NCBI GenBank assembly: GCA_025617745.1
Contig: CM046857.1
Location: 27,746,094-27,810,093, forward strand
Reading direction: 5' to 3'
DNA length: 64,000 nucleotides
Origin: Heliocidaris erythrogramma
Lineage: Eukaryota; Echinodermata; Echinoidea; Camarodonta; Echinometridae
In this document: positions 45,571 through 56,841 of the stretch, piece by piece
Layout of the letters: each line of letters opens with the position of its first letter
Numbering within the stretch: position 1 is the first letter of the stretch
The notes under the pieces: generated by a model
Seen by the model: the letters and a program-made list of their open reading frames with translations, nothing else
Database searches by the model: none
Told to the model about the DNA's origin: nothing
Made by a program: the position numbers and the translations under genes

Positions 45571-46063
45571 GGTGGCCCCGTGTTATAAAGAGTTGCGATT
45601 GATTGTAAATAATTTGCAACTGATAATAATAATAATAATACTGCTATTTCTGTAGCGCCTTTTCAGAGTATAGATACAAAGCGCTTTACATAATACAATT
45701 AACAAATAACAATGCTACAAGAATATACATAAACAAGATTTGCATCAAACCTGATTGCATGAAAGAGGTTGATTACAAATTGTAAATACAAAAAGTAATA
45801 GAGAACTATGACACAAGATCCAAGACGAAAGCTGACAAGCGGGCATTACTGAGAAATGTGTGTCTTGAGATGTTTCTTAAAAGTATCCAGTGATGCGTTA
45901 TTTTTTATAAAATTGGGTATGAATGCCCGTTTACCAACATTGGTACGACAACTGATCAATCGCAACTCTGTACTTAAGACATAGGAGATTGTACATTTGC
46001 GATTGATTGGAGGACTTGGGATCGATTTGAATCGATCGCAACTCTTTATAAGATGGGGCCCCG
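45571..46063. mobile_element. foldback element GGCCCC-TATAAAG, split by a LINE insertion
   Basis: Left end GGCCCCGTGTTATAAAGAG followed by TTGCGATTGATTG matches the complement of the right end, GGGGCCCCATCTTATAAAGAG and TTGCGATCGATT. The interior between 45625 and 45948 is a later LINE insertion flanked by CAACTGAT. Without that insertion the element is about 160 bp. Confidence 0.75.
45625..45948 (-). mobile_element. L2-like LINE 3' fragment with 8-bp target duplication
   Basis: On the minus strand: a coding end (45947-45846) reading RTNVGKRAFIPNF, then NASLDTFKKHLKTHISQ to a stop. Next comes an untranslated part with the stem-like GTAAAGCGCTTTGTA and AAAAGGCGCTACAGAAAT, and a (TATT/ATT)n tail. 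The GCGCTTT ... GGCGCTA tail block is common at L2-like 3' ends. CAACTGAT flanks both sides (45617-45624 and 45949-45956). The coding part lacks the W-N-LP block usually found between RAF and NASLD, a small internal deletion. Confidence 0.75.
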
Positions 46064-47853
46064 AAAATCACAGGGAGTGGAAAGTAGTAAAAAGAAAACA
46101 AACATCTTTCTTAAGGGAGAAGAACGTTTGGCTATCAATTCGTCAAATCGACCGTTGTCCGCATAAAACTTTAAAAAAGAGATGATCCCATTCTATCTAT
46201 CACTGAGGCTTCTCTTCATCTTTTCTGTCCTGATGTGTTTTATATTCAGGTCAAGATGGTTCTTCCAGGTTAAATCGCGAGTCCTCCAGTGATCTCTTCA
46301 AGCTACTTTACGTAATCCATGACCATTTGCTCTCCCGGCTTAAATGCTCTATATAGTATCTAGATGTAGGTAAAAGCCTTTCCATGGATAGCGAGATGAC
46401 GGCTGACTACGATTATTCCAACCGGTAAGCCTTAACAGTTATCACCATGGTCAATTTACTTAGCTGCTTGATCAATCAAACTCAGTGCAAAATATGTTTA
46501 TCTTGGGTTAGACCAAATTTGCGAACAAATTCCAACAAGCAAGCAAGCAAACAAACAAAAGTTTCAGATTTCAAAATATGGCCACAACAAATGAAAAAAA
46601 AGAAGGAAACACTCAGCTTTGAAGAAAAAAATAAGAAGAAGGAACAAAAGCAATTATCCCAAGTTATTATTTAATTTCAACATTAATTTAATTAATACAT
46701 TGTTTTACAAATCAACAAACCAGGCAGCAATTCCTTATTTTGAAGAAATGAAGAAAAATCTTCAAATGACTACTTATTTTTTTTTTAAATCAATCATTTG
46801 GACAAGAAGTCAGACAAATGACAATTATTTAAAATATCTTAACTCATACCCTTCATTTTTGACAGCCTTTTATTATAATGACAACCTTTTGACATCACAA
46901 AATCTTATCGTTAAGCTATAAGGAAAGCGTGTAGCTATACGATAAATATTACTGTATTTTCTAGCCTGAGCGTCTTATAACGAAAATTCAAAAAATAAAT
47001 AAATAACAAAAAAATGAATAAATGTCCTCTCTTGAAATTGGTAACGCAACATTAGACCTATTTTCCAAATTTCAGAATACGCTTTCTTTATTTTATTATG
47101 ATTCATCAACTAATAATGCAAAATGAAAATCACCCTTATTATGTTTTCATGACTTTTGGTAAACGGCTCCGATCAAAGAAGTGTAGAATTCAACGATTTT
47201 CTTAATTCTTTCGTTCCTTTCTGTATCCCCACATCAAAGTATTGCAAAATTTTCTATTACTGTATTTTCGCAGGCAAATACTGACTAATGTTGTTTATAG
47301 GTTTGTAAAGTGATATGATATACGAATGTAGAATGTGAGCGAAGCAAATTATAATTGGGTAATGAAATTGAAATTGAATTTGTATTGAATTAAAACCACC
47401 TCAATCTAGTAACCTGATTAGATATTCCCGTTAGAAATGTAAAAAAATCCAAAAGCCAAACTCCCTGAATGAACAGGTTTGCCGAAGATGACGGGTAGTA
47501 TTTCGGAATTGAGTGTTTTTACCTTGTTAACTACAAATTTTCCGGGTTGCAGCTGTGACGTTACTTCTTCATTAGTTTACAAATTGTTCGATCCAGTGTT
47601 TACAAATGCGTTTTAGAAGAGCTATTTATGTTGCAGACAATCTGGAAATAGTTGTAGCATGAAACTAATATTCCTCCATGGTTGTTGTTCGACCAATTAC
47701 AGGGCCCTATAGTCGCATTTTCTACAATTTAATTATTGGTTTTTCTGGAAGAGATGACCTTTCTTCACACCTGGCCATGTATGTATAAAATGGGGCCTCT
47801 AAAAAGGGTTACCTGTCACAGGATCGATAAAGCCATGTATTGAGTTGTAAGTA
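46064..47853. other. unassigned AT-rich DNA
   Basis: No gene recognised. Short A-rich frames around 46450-46920 have no domain I can name. AGGGCCCTATA at 47702 and TATAAAATGGGGCC at 47783 might be ends of a further foldback but match poorly. Confidence 0.4.
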
Positions 47854-47858
47854 ACACT

Positions 47859-48024
47859 TAGTGGCGGATTCAGGGGGGGGGGGGCACTCCTGACCACCCC
47901 CTTTGAAACAAAAGTGTACATTGTGCCCCTTAAAACTGACAACCTTTTTTTTTCCCTGTCAGAAGATTTTCTGAGATTTGTGCCTCCCCCCCCCCCTCAT
48001 TCCGAAATCCTGAATCCGCCCCTG
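47859..48024. mobile_element. 166-bp TIR element with 5-bp target duplication
   Basis: Left end TAGTGGCGGATTCAGG and the complement of the right end, CAGGGGCGGATTCAGG, match at 14 of 16 bases. ACACT flanks both sides (47854-47858 and 48025-48029). G and C runs stand just inside each end (47873-47884, 47984-47997). CAG-type ends and a 5-bp target duplication are shared with 13902-16017, so both may use one enzyme. Confidence 0.8.
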
Positions 48025-48029
48025 ACACT

Positions 48030-49050
48030 GACCGTATACAATACGCTTCCTGAGCAGTTCGTCACGGTCAGAAGACTTCTAAAACAAGTCGACTAAAATA
48101 TAGGCCGATGTATTTCGCAAAAGTTAAAACCTTCCACCGAACACCTTTCATTATGACTCACGTTTATTTCAGTTGAATATACACGTTTTGACCTTGGGCA
48201 AATTTTAAAAATCTGGAAACCCTTCCCCCAGCCCTAGCATGATATCAAAAGTAACTGAATGTGAACTAGATGTCAAAAGGATAGCAAATGAACTTCAAAA
48301 GAGGGAGAGAGGGGGCAGAGAGAAAGAGAGTGTATGATTGAAAGAGAGGGAGAGAGGGGGACAGCGAGAGCGAGATAAGTACTCACTGAACAGAGAGAGC
48401 TGGCCAGAAGGAGAGGAAAAGAGAAATGGAATGAGAGAGAGAGGCAGAGAGAGAGAGAGAGAACGAAAGAGGGGGTAGCCATATGGGGAGATATCATTGT
48501 TACAGATAACAAATGCAGATAACTTAGAAGCGTCAGACTATAAATCTTGAAATCGAAAAATCGGATCGTATAAATCGTAAACCTATATGCACCCCATCAA
48601 TAAAATATGAAGTAGATCTCGACCATCTGTCTAGCTACCTTTTGGCAATGTACACCCCCCCCCCCCCCCCCCAAATACAAAGGAAAACAGCAACACACAT
48701 ACACACACACACAGTGTTTTGTCGATGTTGGGGGTAAAGAAAAGGCATGTTTTGTATTGAAATGGTTCCTGTAATCGAACCAATTTTTGTGCATTTTTTG
48801 AACTGAAGTTTCTTTTACGAACAAAACTGACAGAAAGGCGATATTTTTCATAAAAGTACAGTAAGTGGCACTTTCCATTGCCAGATGAAAAAACAAGGTA
48901 GAAAGGGCACATAAGGCAGAAAAAATATTAAGATTATGGCAATTTCCCACCTCACGAGGGGCACCTTTTCCATCACACGAAGGGTACTCTTTCATCTTTT
49001 GAATAATATTTATTGATTTTGGAAATTTGGGGTGTATGCCCCTGCCACCA
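48030..49050. other. unassigned DNA with (GA)n, poly-C and (CA)n
   Basis: (GA)n-rich 48298-48475; poly-C at about 48654-48672; (CA)n at 48694-48713. No gene recognised. The end GGGGTGTATGCCCCTGCCACCA (49030-49051) resembles the right end of the CAG-type elements. Confidence 0.45.
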
Positions 49051-49051
49051 C

Positions 49052-51213
49052 TGATTTGATTTGATTTGATTTTATTCGTCAGGTATATTGCAATACAAAC
49101 ATAACCAGGTACCATGACAGGATAGCCCATGAAAGCCGAAATGGCTTATTTCCAATGGGATCCTTACCTAAATAACTGATTAAAAATACACTAAGAAAAC
49201 ACATTAGTACGGCTACAAGACTATCGTACACGTACGACAAGTAATAAGAATGTACTAAAGTAGCAAAATAAAACATAACATTTTTATAAAGTAGGCGAAG
49301 ATTACATAAATGTGAAAACAAGACTTACTCAACGGAAAAAAAACTATATACAGAAAATCATAATGAAACTATCGATAATAAACGTTGGTTACATAAGTCA
49401 TATAATATAGGAAAAACCATCTGAGCTACAAAAAGGAGAGGAGAAATATAGTTATGGAGTAGTCACATGTTTCAGATGATGCTTCAATACCCTTTTAAAA
49501 TGTAAAAAATTCTTAACTGACTTAACATGATTTGGGAGGGAATTCCAGAAAAGAATACCGTTAAAATAAAAAGAATTTCCAATTTTACCTTTCCGCTTAG
49601 GCACTACGAAATTAAATTGACTATTTCTAGTGTCATGCCCATGAACAGTTGAAGAGCGAGTAAAATTATTTGACATATAGTGATCTGCATTAGAGTAAAA
49701 AATCTTATGTACATGGTGAATTAAAAGTTGTTGTGATCTAAGGTTTATATGAAGAAGACCAGCTGTTTCAAGTTCACTCTTCCCAATGTGTGTTCTTGGT
49801 GGTAAGTGATTGATAAATCTTACAATCTTATTTTGAATTATTTTTAACTTGTTTTGATCCACCTTGCCTAGACTGCAGTACCATGCCGCATTAGCATAAT
49901 CAAATAAACATTGTATTAAGGAAAAACTTAAAATGCGTCTTGATTTTAAGTTCATGCAATTTTGATAACGATACAAGAATTTTAGACGAGCATTAGCTTT
50001 TTTGACAATACTGTCAACCAAACTTGAGCAAGAAAGATCACTAGCTATATTTAGTCCTAAATACTTCACAGAATCCTGGCTCGTAATGAGTTGATTGTTA
50101 TAACTTATATTGAAATCATCAGTATACTTCAGCCTACCCCGCGAACAAAACAAAATACTTTCGGTTTTACCAATATGTAAGGTAAGCTTATTTGCTGTCA
50201 TCCAATTAACACAGTTTGATAATTCTAAGCTAAGTTTTTCCCCGATCAGCTGAGGATCAGTACCAGAATATAGTAACACACTATCATCCGCATATAAAAG
50301 TAATTTACTGTCGGTGACACAAGCACACATATCATTAATGTAGCACATGAAAAGAATAGGACCTAATATGCTCCCCTGGGGAACTCCGCATCTTTTGGCC
50401 TGGGCATAGAATCGGAGAGTACATTTTGCAACGAGACAACTTGATGACGATTGGTCAAGTAAGACCTAAACCATTGCACACATGCAGAATTTAAACCCAT
50501 TATTTCTAATTTACTTAACAGTATATTATGGTTAACGGTATCGAAGGCTTTTTGCAAGTCAAGAAGAACCATCCCAACAAAACGTCCTTGGGAAATTTCG
50601 TTCCTGACAAAATCTAACAGGTGAATAAGACAGTTTTCAGTGGAATAACCATTTCTAAAACCAGATTAAAATTCGTATATTATTTTGTTTTCTTGAAAGT
50701 AGTTCTCTATTTGGGCATACACACATTTCTCTAGGACCTTCGAGACTATACTTAAAACGCTAATCGGTCTATAATTGCTAACATTAGTTTTATCTTTCTT
50801 TTTATAAAGGGGGGTTACTTTTGCAATTTTCATTTCATCAGGGAAGGTGGAAGTTGAGATGGATAAGTTAATAATGTAAGTTAAAGGTTTATACAAATAT
50901 TTAGCTCCATCCTTCAAAAATCTGGCAGGTACCAAGTCAAGCCCGGTACTTTTTGATATTTTCAACTTATTTAATTCATCTAAAACAAAGTTTTCTTTGA
51001 CAGGAGAAAAAAGAAAACAACCTTTCGACACACCCTTAGTGTCGTATAATTTTTGTAATTCAACACTGTCCGTTCCAAATTCATTTGCGTTGCTATCTGG
51101 CAGATTACTAGCTAATTTTTCTGCCACAGTTGTGAAATAATTGTTAAATTCGTTCGCTATCATCACACAAGGGAATTTTACGTATTTTGTCTTAAAGCTG
51201 GTATTTCTATTTA
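49052..51213 (-). mobile_element. 5'-truncated LINE, best preserved of the window
   Basis: On the minus strand: reverse transcriptase from about 51213 to 49452, a 3' untranslated region, and a tail of four ATCAA-type units at 49073-49052 (plus strand TGATTTGATTTGATTTGATTTT). The endonuclease is absent. No target duplication is evident. Confidence 0.85.
49452..51213 (-). pseudogene. LINE reverse transcriptase with one stop and one frameshift
   Basis: Minus strand. The first reading, from about 51213 to a stop at 50666-50668, has NEFNNYFTTVAEKLAS, STGLDLVPARFLKDGA and VTPLYKKKDKTNVSNYRPIS. The stop replaces a Gln codon (TAA for CAA) in the block before SGFRNGYSTENCLIHLL, and the frame stays open to MVLLDLQKAFDTVNH. 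A frameshift near 50392 lies just before CGVPQGSILGP. The last reading (50348-49452, 298 codons) holds CYINDM, the catalytic YADD at residues 19-22, HIGKTESILF and FYFNGILFWNSLPNHVK to the stop. Two simple lesions separate it from an open frame, so it is comparatively young. Confidence 0.88.
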
Positions 51214-51262
51214 GTCATTTTCGCATGTGATACTACCGTCTATTGTCCGTTTTCACGGTTTA

Positions 51263-51487
51263 CCCAAATCTGGCACAACTTAGTTTTTACATGTCATTTT
51301 CAAAATGCCGCTGATCGGTAAAGCATGTACGAATGGATGCCATAAATGTATCAGTTAGAAGCATAATACTTCTAGTTTATGGATAGAAAAAAAATATTGT
51401 CGAAGAGCACATAATGTGGTCACAATAACCCTTTGTGTTAGGGTTTTGTTTTTTCTGGGACGCACTGTATATTAACCTCAAATAGCT
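51263..51487 (+). repeat. dispersed repeat R, copy 2
   Basis: Same orientation as 25194-25388. Shared CCCAAATCTGGCACAA at the left end. It contains an insertion of about 20 bp near GTTAGAAGCATAATACTTCTAG, which itself is a small inverted repeat. Confidence 0.65.
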
Positions 51488-51543
51488 TTCTGTTAAAGAG
51501 TGTTTTCCGGCCAAAGGTATTATTAAAGTATTATTAAATATCA

Positions 51544-51729
51544 TTAATGTTCTAATTTACTAGTGATAATTCTGTTCTCTCTAAAGTCATGCCAACTATT
51601 CAAATATTCTAAGTATGATGAAGGACCCTGAATAGCAATATTTGTCATATCATAATCAGAAAAAATATAAATCTTCCTCCAATTGACTAGATTTACAATT
51701 GTACTAGAGGTTCTTTCTCCATAGCACAT
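51544..51729 (-). other. possible coding fragment (weak)
   Basis: A minus-strand frame of 61 codons has protein-like composition: RTSSTIVNLVNWRKIYIF then NIAIQGPSSYLEYLNSW. I see no family match, no flanking splice signal of quality and no neighbour to support it. It may be a remnant of an unrecognised element or chance. Confidence 0.15.
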
Positions 51730-52380
51730 TTCTTACATTTGTGCTTATATATTCATGTTTAATTTCTATATATTTTACATTTACAAATATTAAACTCTAA
51801 ATGGCGACAACATTATACATTTGACAACTGCTGTATTCCTTGGAAATGGCTGGTAGTATGTGTAGACGCTATTGAAAGCTTTGGAGCCAAATATCTTGCT
51901 AACTTTACTGTACTAATAAACAAACTGCCTTGAATTTGTAATAAATAGTTTACTATCACCTACCGTTACCTGACCTTACATATGTAGTAAGGAAAAACAA
52001 ACAAACAAACAGAAACACCAAAAAGGTAGAGATAATAATATTTGCCATCTACAAATGTTTTTCCCTCTTTGCTACATGTAAAGTGCCAGTCAGCATTCAC
52101 TGGCTGCGCTCTTGCACTGTTCGACCCAGAGCAGTGGATTTGGTCTACTAATCCCATTGTTCTGGCTTGAATATTGTGAAAGTGTTGTGGATGGGTGCTG
52201 ACTGGTACTGTATGTCTCAGTACATATACTTTGCATGAATGTCTTCCTTTCCTCCTTCTCTTTCACAGCCTCTGTTGCGCAGCTATTTTATCCTGAGATA
52301 ATTTAATGTCTCATTATTTTCACCCAGGCATTTCTATGCCAGAGCACCTTTCATGTTGAATAGGTTGTAACTTGTAAATC
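51730..52380. other. unassigned AT-rich DNA
   Basis: No gene recognised. An ACAA tetranucleotide run, ACAAACAAACAAACAG, lies at about 51996-52011. Confidence 0.4.
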
Positions 52381-52384
52381 ATGT

Positions 52385-52420
52385 GTGCGGGTGTGTGTGT
52401 GTGGGTGTGTGTGTACGTGT
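52385..52420 (+). repeat. (GT)n microsatellite
   Basis: GTGTGTGCGGGTGTGTGTGTGTGG-type run on the left side of the two tandem CCGAGGAC repeats. Confidence 0.85.
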
Positions 52421-52433
52421 GAATGGGCTTGTA

Positions 52434-52617
52434 TAGCCGTATGTCCGAGGACATTTTCGGACAGAGAACAACAAAAAAAATCATGAGAACAATGGTCCTC
52501 GGAAGCCGGACAATAGTCCTCGAACGTCGAACAATGAATTTGTGCCTTATTCCGTCGACTGTCCGAGGACGGAGGAACAATAGAGGAACAATACTTGTCC
52601 TCGGAAGTAAAGCCATG
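52434..52617 (+). repeat. CCGAGGAC repeat, copy 2
   Basis: Runs from ATAGCCGTATGTCCGAGG to TCCTCGGAAGTAAAGCCATG. Contains five CCGAGGAC-type octamers or their complements. The start pairs TGTCCGA with TTCGGACA. Tandem with the next copy at a period of 212 bp. Confidence 0.8.
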
Positions 52618-52644
52618 CAAGACGGTGTGTGTAGGTGCGTTTGT

Positions 52645-52851
52645 TTAGCATTATGTCCGAGGACATTTTCGGACAGAGAACAAAAAAAAAAATCATGACA
52701 ACAATGGTCCTCGGAAGCCGGACAATAGTCCTCGAACGTCGAACAATGAATTTATGCCTCATTCCGTCGACTGTCCGAGGACGAGTAACAATAGAGGAAA
52801 CATGCAGGGAGAACTGTGAAAGTTGTCCTCGGAAGTAAAGCCATGTAAACG
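52645..52851 (+). repeat. CCGAGGAC repeat, copy 3
   Basis: As the previous copy, but with an extra segment of about 25 bp near 52797-52823 (GGAAACATGCAGGGAGAACTG). Followed directly by (GT)n to about 52890. Confidence 0.8.
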
Positions 52852-52890
52852 TGTGTGAGTATGTGTGTGTGTGGGTGTGTGTGTGTGTAT
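52852..52890 (+). repeat. (GT)n microsatellite
   Basis: GTGTGTGAGTATGTGTGTGTGTGGG-type run between the repeat and the following foldback. Confidence 0.85.
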
Positions 52891-52898
52891 ATATTATA

Positions 52899-53072
52899 CA
52901 AATATACCAAGCTGTGAGAAAGTGTAGTGGAAATTATTTATCTGAGGAGGGACTGGCATAGACTAGTTTTTCCGAGGGGCAAAGCCCCGAGGAAAAAATA
53001 GTTACTAATGCCAGTCCCTCCGAAGATATATAATTTCCTCTATAATTTCGAACTAAATGCTTGGTATATTTG
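52899..53072. mobile_element. 174-bp foldback element
   Basis: Left outer end CAAATATACCAAGC (52899-52912) equals the complement of the right end, GCTTGGTATATTTG (53059-53072). Inner arms match at GGAGGGACTGGCAT against ATGCCAGTCCCTCC. The arms close on a 3-base loop at 52981-52983 within GAGGGGCAAAGCCCCGAGG. Related arm sequence (GGAAAAAATAGTTA then ATTCGGAG) recurs at about 53872-53900. Confidence 0.75.
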
Positions 53073-53168
53073 CTTTATATCCCTTTTTTACAACTAATTT
53101 AAAAAAAAAGAAAAACATACAACAATATTTTTACTAACCTTATCCATAGTAGGCCTACCGTACAACTA

Positions 53169-53207
53169 CATGTAACTTGTATAGACTCGAGTCTATAAAG
53201 TTACATG
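53169..53207. repeat. 39-bp palindrome
   Basis: Symmetric around TATAGACTCGAGTCTATA, with flanks CATGTAACTT and AAGTTACATG. Only one symmetric position breaks the pairing. It has no loop, so it would extrude as a cruciform. Confidence 0.85.
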
Positions 53208-54440
53208 ACTTTATAGTCTTAGCTGTTTGATCGAAGACCTTCGAATGCTCGATAGACGACAACATGCAGGATGAACGGTGAAAGTCTACAAATTATTGCT
53301 ACATGTACAGACTGTAGTAGTCTACATGTAGGCTACTAGAAGCCCACGATAATCTAGATCATGGTCTATCTCTATGGCTATGCACAACGAATAGCTCGCA
53401 TTTCACTTTCTTCGTATTTGAACTGTCAGTGGAAGCAATAAAAACGTCGATATTTGCTCGTTGTACTAAGAGGTCAAAGCGAACTTCCTCGGAGGCTAGG
53501 CCGCCATGTTACATATCCGATCCGAACCGACTTCTACAAGTCCAGTCACTTAGACCAGTGAAAACCAGTACCCAGTTGAACTATTTGACCTTGGTATGTT
53601 ACTTACAAGTATGTTACTTACAACATACTTGGTATGTTACTTACATACGCGAGTAGCTGATTCGGATCCAGGCGCGGGGCAAGAGTACCGGTGACTTGCG
53701 CCGATACCGCAGGCGGCAAGGTTATGAGCAGTCCGTACAACTACAAGGTCAAGGACTCGCTTAGCGGGTCGTCTGAGCGTTCGAATTTGACACAGCTTTT
53801 CTTCAAATGCAATGAACATCGACTAAGTGAGCATGGAGGAAAATATTAAATAGAGCATGCGCAGTACTGCCCAGGAAAAAATAGTTAAAGATATTCGGAG
53901 CTCTGACAGAGATTTGTTTTTCCTAGTTAAATTATATTTTATCACGTGATCACCGATTGACCAATCATGTATTTAGAATACTCATGAATATTCATAGAAG
54001 GGATATAATAAAATATATGAGGCAAACACCTGAAATAATTATGTATTTTCATGTGTTATGCGAGCGAGCATAGCGAGCGAGCTCGAAAATTTGGGCATTT
54101 GTACATGACCAAAACTGGAATTGCCATTACTTTTGAATTCACTAATATTAAGTTTGACAAATTCTCAACAACTGATTGATTTTTAAAGCATTTTCCCTGA
54201 AAGTGTGGGTATATTTGTACAGGCCATCCCCCATCACTCAAAAATGAGGGGATGTATACCACCCCCTCATCCCCCGGGGTTACGCCCCTGTCGCACACAC
54301 ACTTCCACAGACAACTGGAAATGTGATAACTATAACCGTTGTACACAGCTGGTGTCATAAATATACGTCTTTGTAGACTTCCCTTGCCATCACATCGAAA
54401 TGAGATACGTTGTTTTGCTGTAGCAACTCCGTCATTGATT
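53208..54440. other. unassigned DNA
   Basis: No gene recognised. GAGCGAGCATAGCGAGCGAGC at about 54061-54081 is a variant of the GCTCGC motif in inverse sense. CCGGGGTTACGCCCCTG at 54275-54291 resembles the right end of CAG-type TIR elements. Confidence 0.4.
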
Positions 54441-54444
54441 GAGA

Positions 54445-54488
54445 CATACGTTGTTCTGCCATAGCTGTATGCAACAAAACAACGTATG
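54445..54488. repeat. short hairpin
   Basis: CATACGTTGTT (54445-54455) and AACAACGTATG (54478-54488) are perfect 11-bp inverted arms. GATACGTTGTTTTGC at about 54401 and TACATTGTTTTGCCAT at about 54656 are related nearby. Confidence 0.6.
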
Positions 54489-55175
54489 TTTTAATTTATG
54501 CAAATTATTCAAATATGTGGGACTTTATTGTACATAAAAATGATCTCTGCATCGATTCTCAGTCAGAGTACGAAATACTGAACTAAGCTACTAACTGAAC
54601 TGTACTTTGGTAAATGTTAAAACCTGAATTACTGGAAAAGACGTTACGTGTAGATACATTGTTTTGCCATGAAGATAACGTAAAACATCGCCATTAAAGT
54701 TGTCAAATTTGCATACAATTTGAATACTACTTACCTTTGTCTTCTTATGAGAATCGATATATTTCAAATTATTATTTTTTCTTTTCCTCTTTTGAGGTAG
54801 TTTATTTCAATGTATCATTTAACAACATTACATGGGATCTGATGACAATATTTACAAAATTAGTTAAATGATGAAAGACAACAACGGTGATAGAGAAAAG
54901 AGGAGAAAAGAGTTAGAAACTAAAACAGATACTTCACATGAAAACATATTGCAGAATACCTTATATCCACATGAATATCATTTAAAACATTTTACATGGG
55001 GATGTTTCACTAACTTTATGAACTATTCTCTCTCATTCTCTACAACAACCCAGAGACTCAATGGCTAGGCTCGTTTCCAGGTGTATTAGTTTTCCCTAAC
55101 CCTGCCAATAAAACACAAGTTGGACTGTACCCCCAGACATGTCTTCCCTACATTGGAATTGACCATTTATACGTG
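54489..55175. other. unassigned AT-rich DNA
   Basis: No gene recognised. Confidence 0.4.
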
Positions 55176-55179
55176 TTAA

Positions 55180-55560
55180 CCCTTTCATGACAAGAATTAT
55201 TTAAGGGCTAAATTGATCACATTTTGTTCTTCAAATTGGCAACAATAATGTTTTTTTTAATGCAACATGGTTCTAATAAAATGTAATATCTTTGAAAACA
55301 AAATACATGGTTAGGAACTTGACAAAAAATTGAAAAAAAATTGCCAATTTTGATTAAAACAGTGATTTTGAACCTCTCAGTGTGTTGCCAATTTAAGGAT
55401 TTTAAAGTTTATTCTTTGGTTGCATCAATGTAACCAAAATGGACTCAGTGTGTGCAGAAATTTTTGCTCTTTCTATTAATGCATCTGGTATAGGTTTTAG
55501 ACCTCTGAATCAAAAGTTATTGAGCCAAACCACTAAGTGTGGTGAATTGTCACGAAAGGG
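55180..55560. mobile_element. 381-bp TTAA-flanked MITE
   Basis: Left end CCCTTTCATGACAA and the complement of the right end, CCCTTTCGTGACAA, match at 13 of 14 bases. TTAA flanks both sides (55176-55179 and 55561-55564). CCC-type ends with a TTAA target fit piggyBac-like elements. The interior is AT-rich and has no frame of note. Confidence 0.8.
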
Positions 55561-55564
55561 TTAA

Positions 55565-56640
55565 GCCATAAATCCCTAGCCTTGGAGCGGTCATTCCAGT
55601 TTGCCTGTATGTTTAACTGGAAAACATGTGATTTGTATTTAAATGCTGTCCTTGACCTCAGTTTCAAACCTTGATACATCGATAAATCGATGGAAGACGT
55701 GGCGGTTAGATTCTAGTTTTGTGAATTTATCTTCACAGGCCATCATACATGTCATAACAAAGTTAGGGTTGATTTTACTGACCAGTGGAAATACGTTAGC
55801 CTCAAATTAGCTGGTGAGGTAGCGTCATCATGCAAAATTTATTTCAAACGATAATTGTTTCGTGCAAAGCATTTGATATCTTATTGTGGCAAGCTGGTAG
55901 GTTTTATTACATTTTGCAGACTATCATAAATGTAATATTTTTATAAACAAGTACAAATATATTTTAGTAATTTATCTTTTATCATGGATTCAATTTCAAC
56001 TTTAAAGTGACAGTAAACTGAAGCTCCTAAATAGCACCATCTTTCAACAGGATTTGAAAAGTGTCCATCATGCCCCATTCTAATTGTAAAAGCTTAAAAT
56101 GTACATGCACATGTACATGCAGTCAATTTCCAAAATGCCAAGTCAAAAATAATAGTTTGAAATATACAATTTGCCTTTTATCCAAACAACTTGTTTGTCA
56201 AATTTCAAAATAGTATAAAATTCACTTTCAATTATAATCTTAATTTAGCAATCACTGTAAGATGGCGCTGTTCAAGTTCTACCAGATTAATGTCACTTTA
56301 ACTTTAACTGGAATGATGAAAAAAAAATCCGGATCAGAACTTGAACCACTGGCAAATTTAGGGAAGCACAACAGGGACGTGAACTTACCCCTCTCTCCCT
56401 TTGCAAATTCATGTGGCATATCTAAAGTCCATAACCCCCAAATCCCCCCCCCCCCTCAAAAATAAAAGAAGAAAATAAAAAAAAAAATCCCGAGAAGGTA
56501 CCTAAATAAGAATATGACAAACATTTTGTTTAAACCGTCGCAATATGTACTTTAGAAAAATATTGCATCAGCGGATGGGACTTGAAAGAAAACTGACCAT
56601 CTAAAGACAACCCTACTGTTTGCAACCTCACAAATGCGTT
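55565..56640. other. unassigned AT-rich DNA
   Basis: No gene recognised. Poly-C near 56443-56454. Confidence 0.4.
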
Positions 56641-56687
56641 TATCTCTCTCTCTTTCTCTCTCTCTCTCTCTTTCTTTCTCTCTCGAA
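56641..56687 (+). repeat. (TC)n microsatellite
   Basis: CTCTCTCTCTTTCTCTCTCTC-type run. Confidence 0.85.
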
Positions 56688-56841
56688 GAAATGCATAAAG
56701 ACACAGATAAGAACAACAGAGGAACAGAGTAGCGAAGTGTGACGTCATCAAATTTTGATTTTTGTATTTCAGTATTTTTATGACCATATTTAGGTAGAGC
56801 ATGAGGGAAAACGTTCACACATCGACATGAATCAGTTCATG

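Noticed and set aside
45191..45619. 142-codon minus-strand frame rich in Ser, Leu and Pro
   Set aside because: Antisense of (GA)n and poly-G tracts.
47702..47793. Further foldback with GGGCCC/GGGGCC ends
   Set aside because: Only the first few bases match and the arms do not continue.
48597..49130. 177-codon minus-strand open frame
   Set aside because: Crosses a poly-C run and (CA)n; no domain, no splice context, AT-rich composition.
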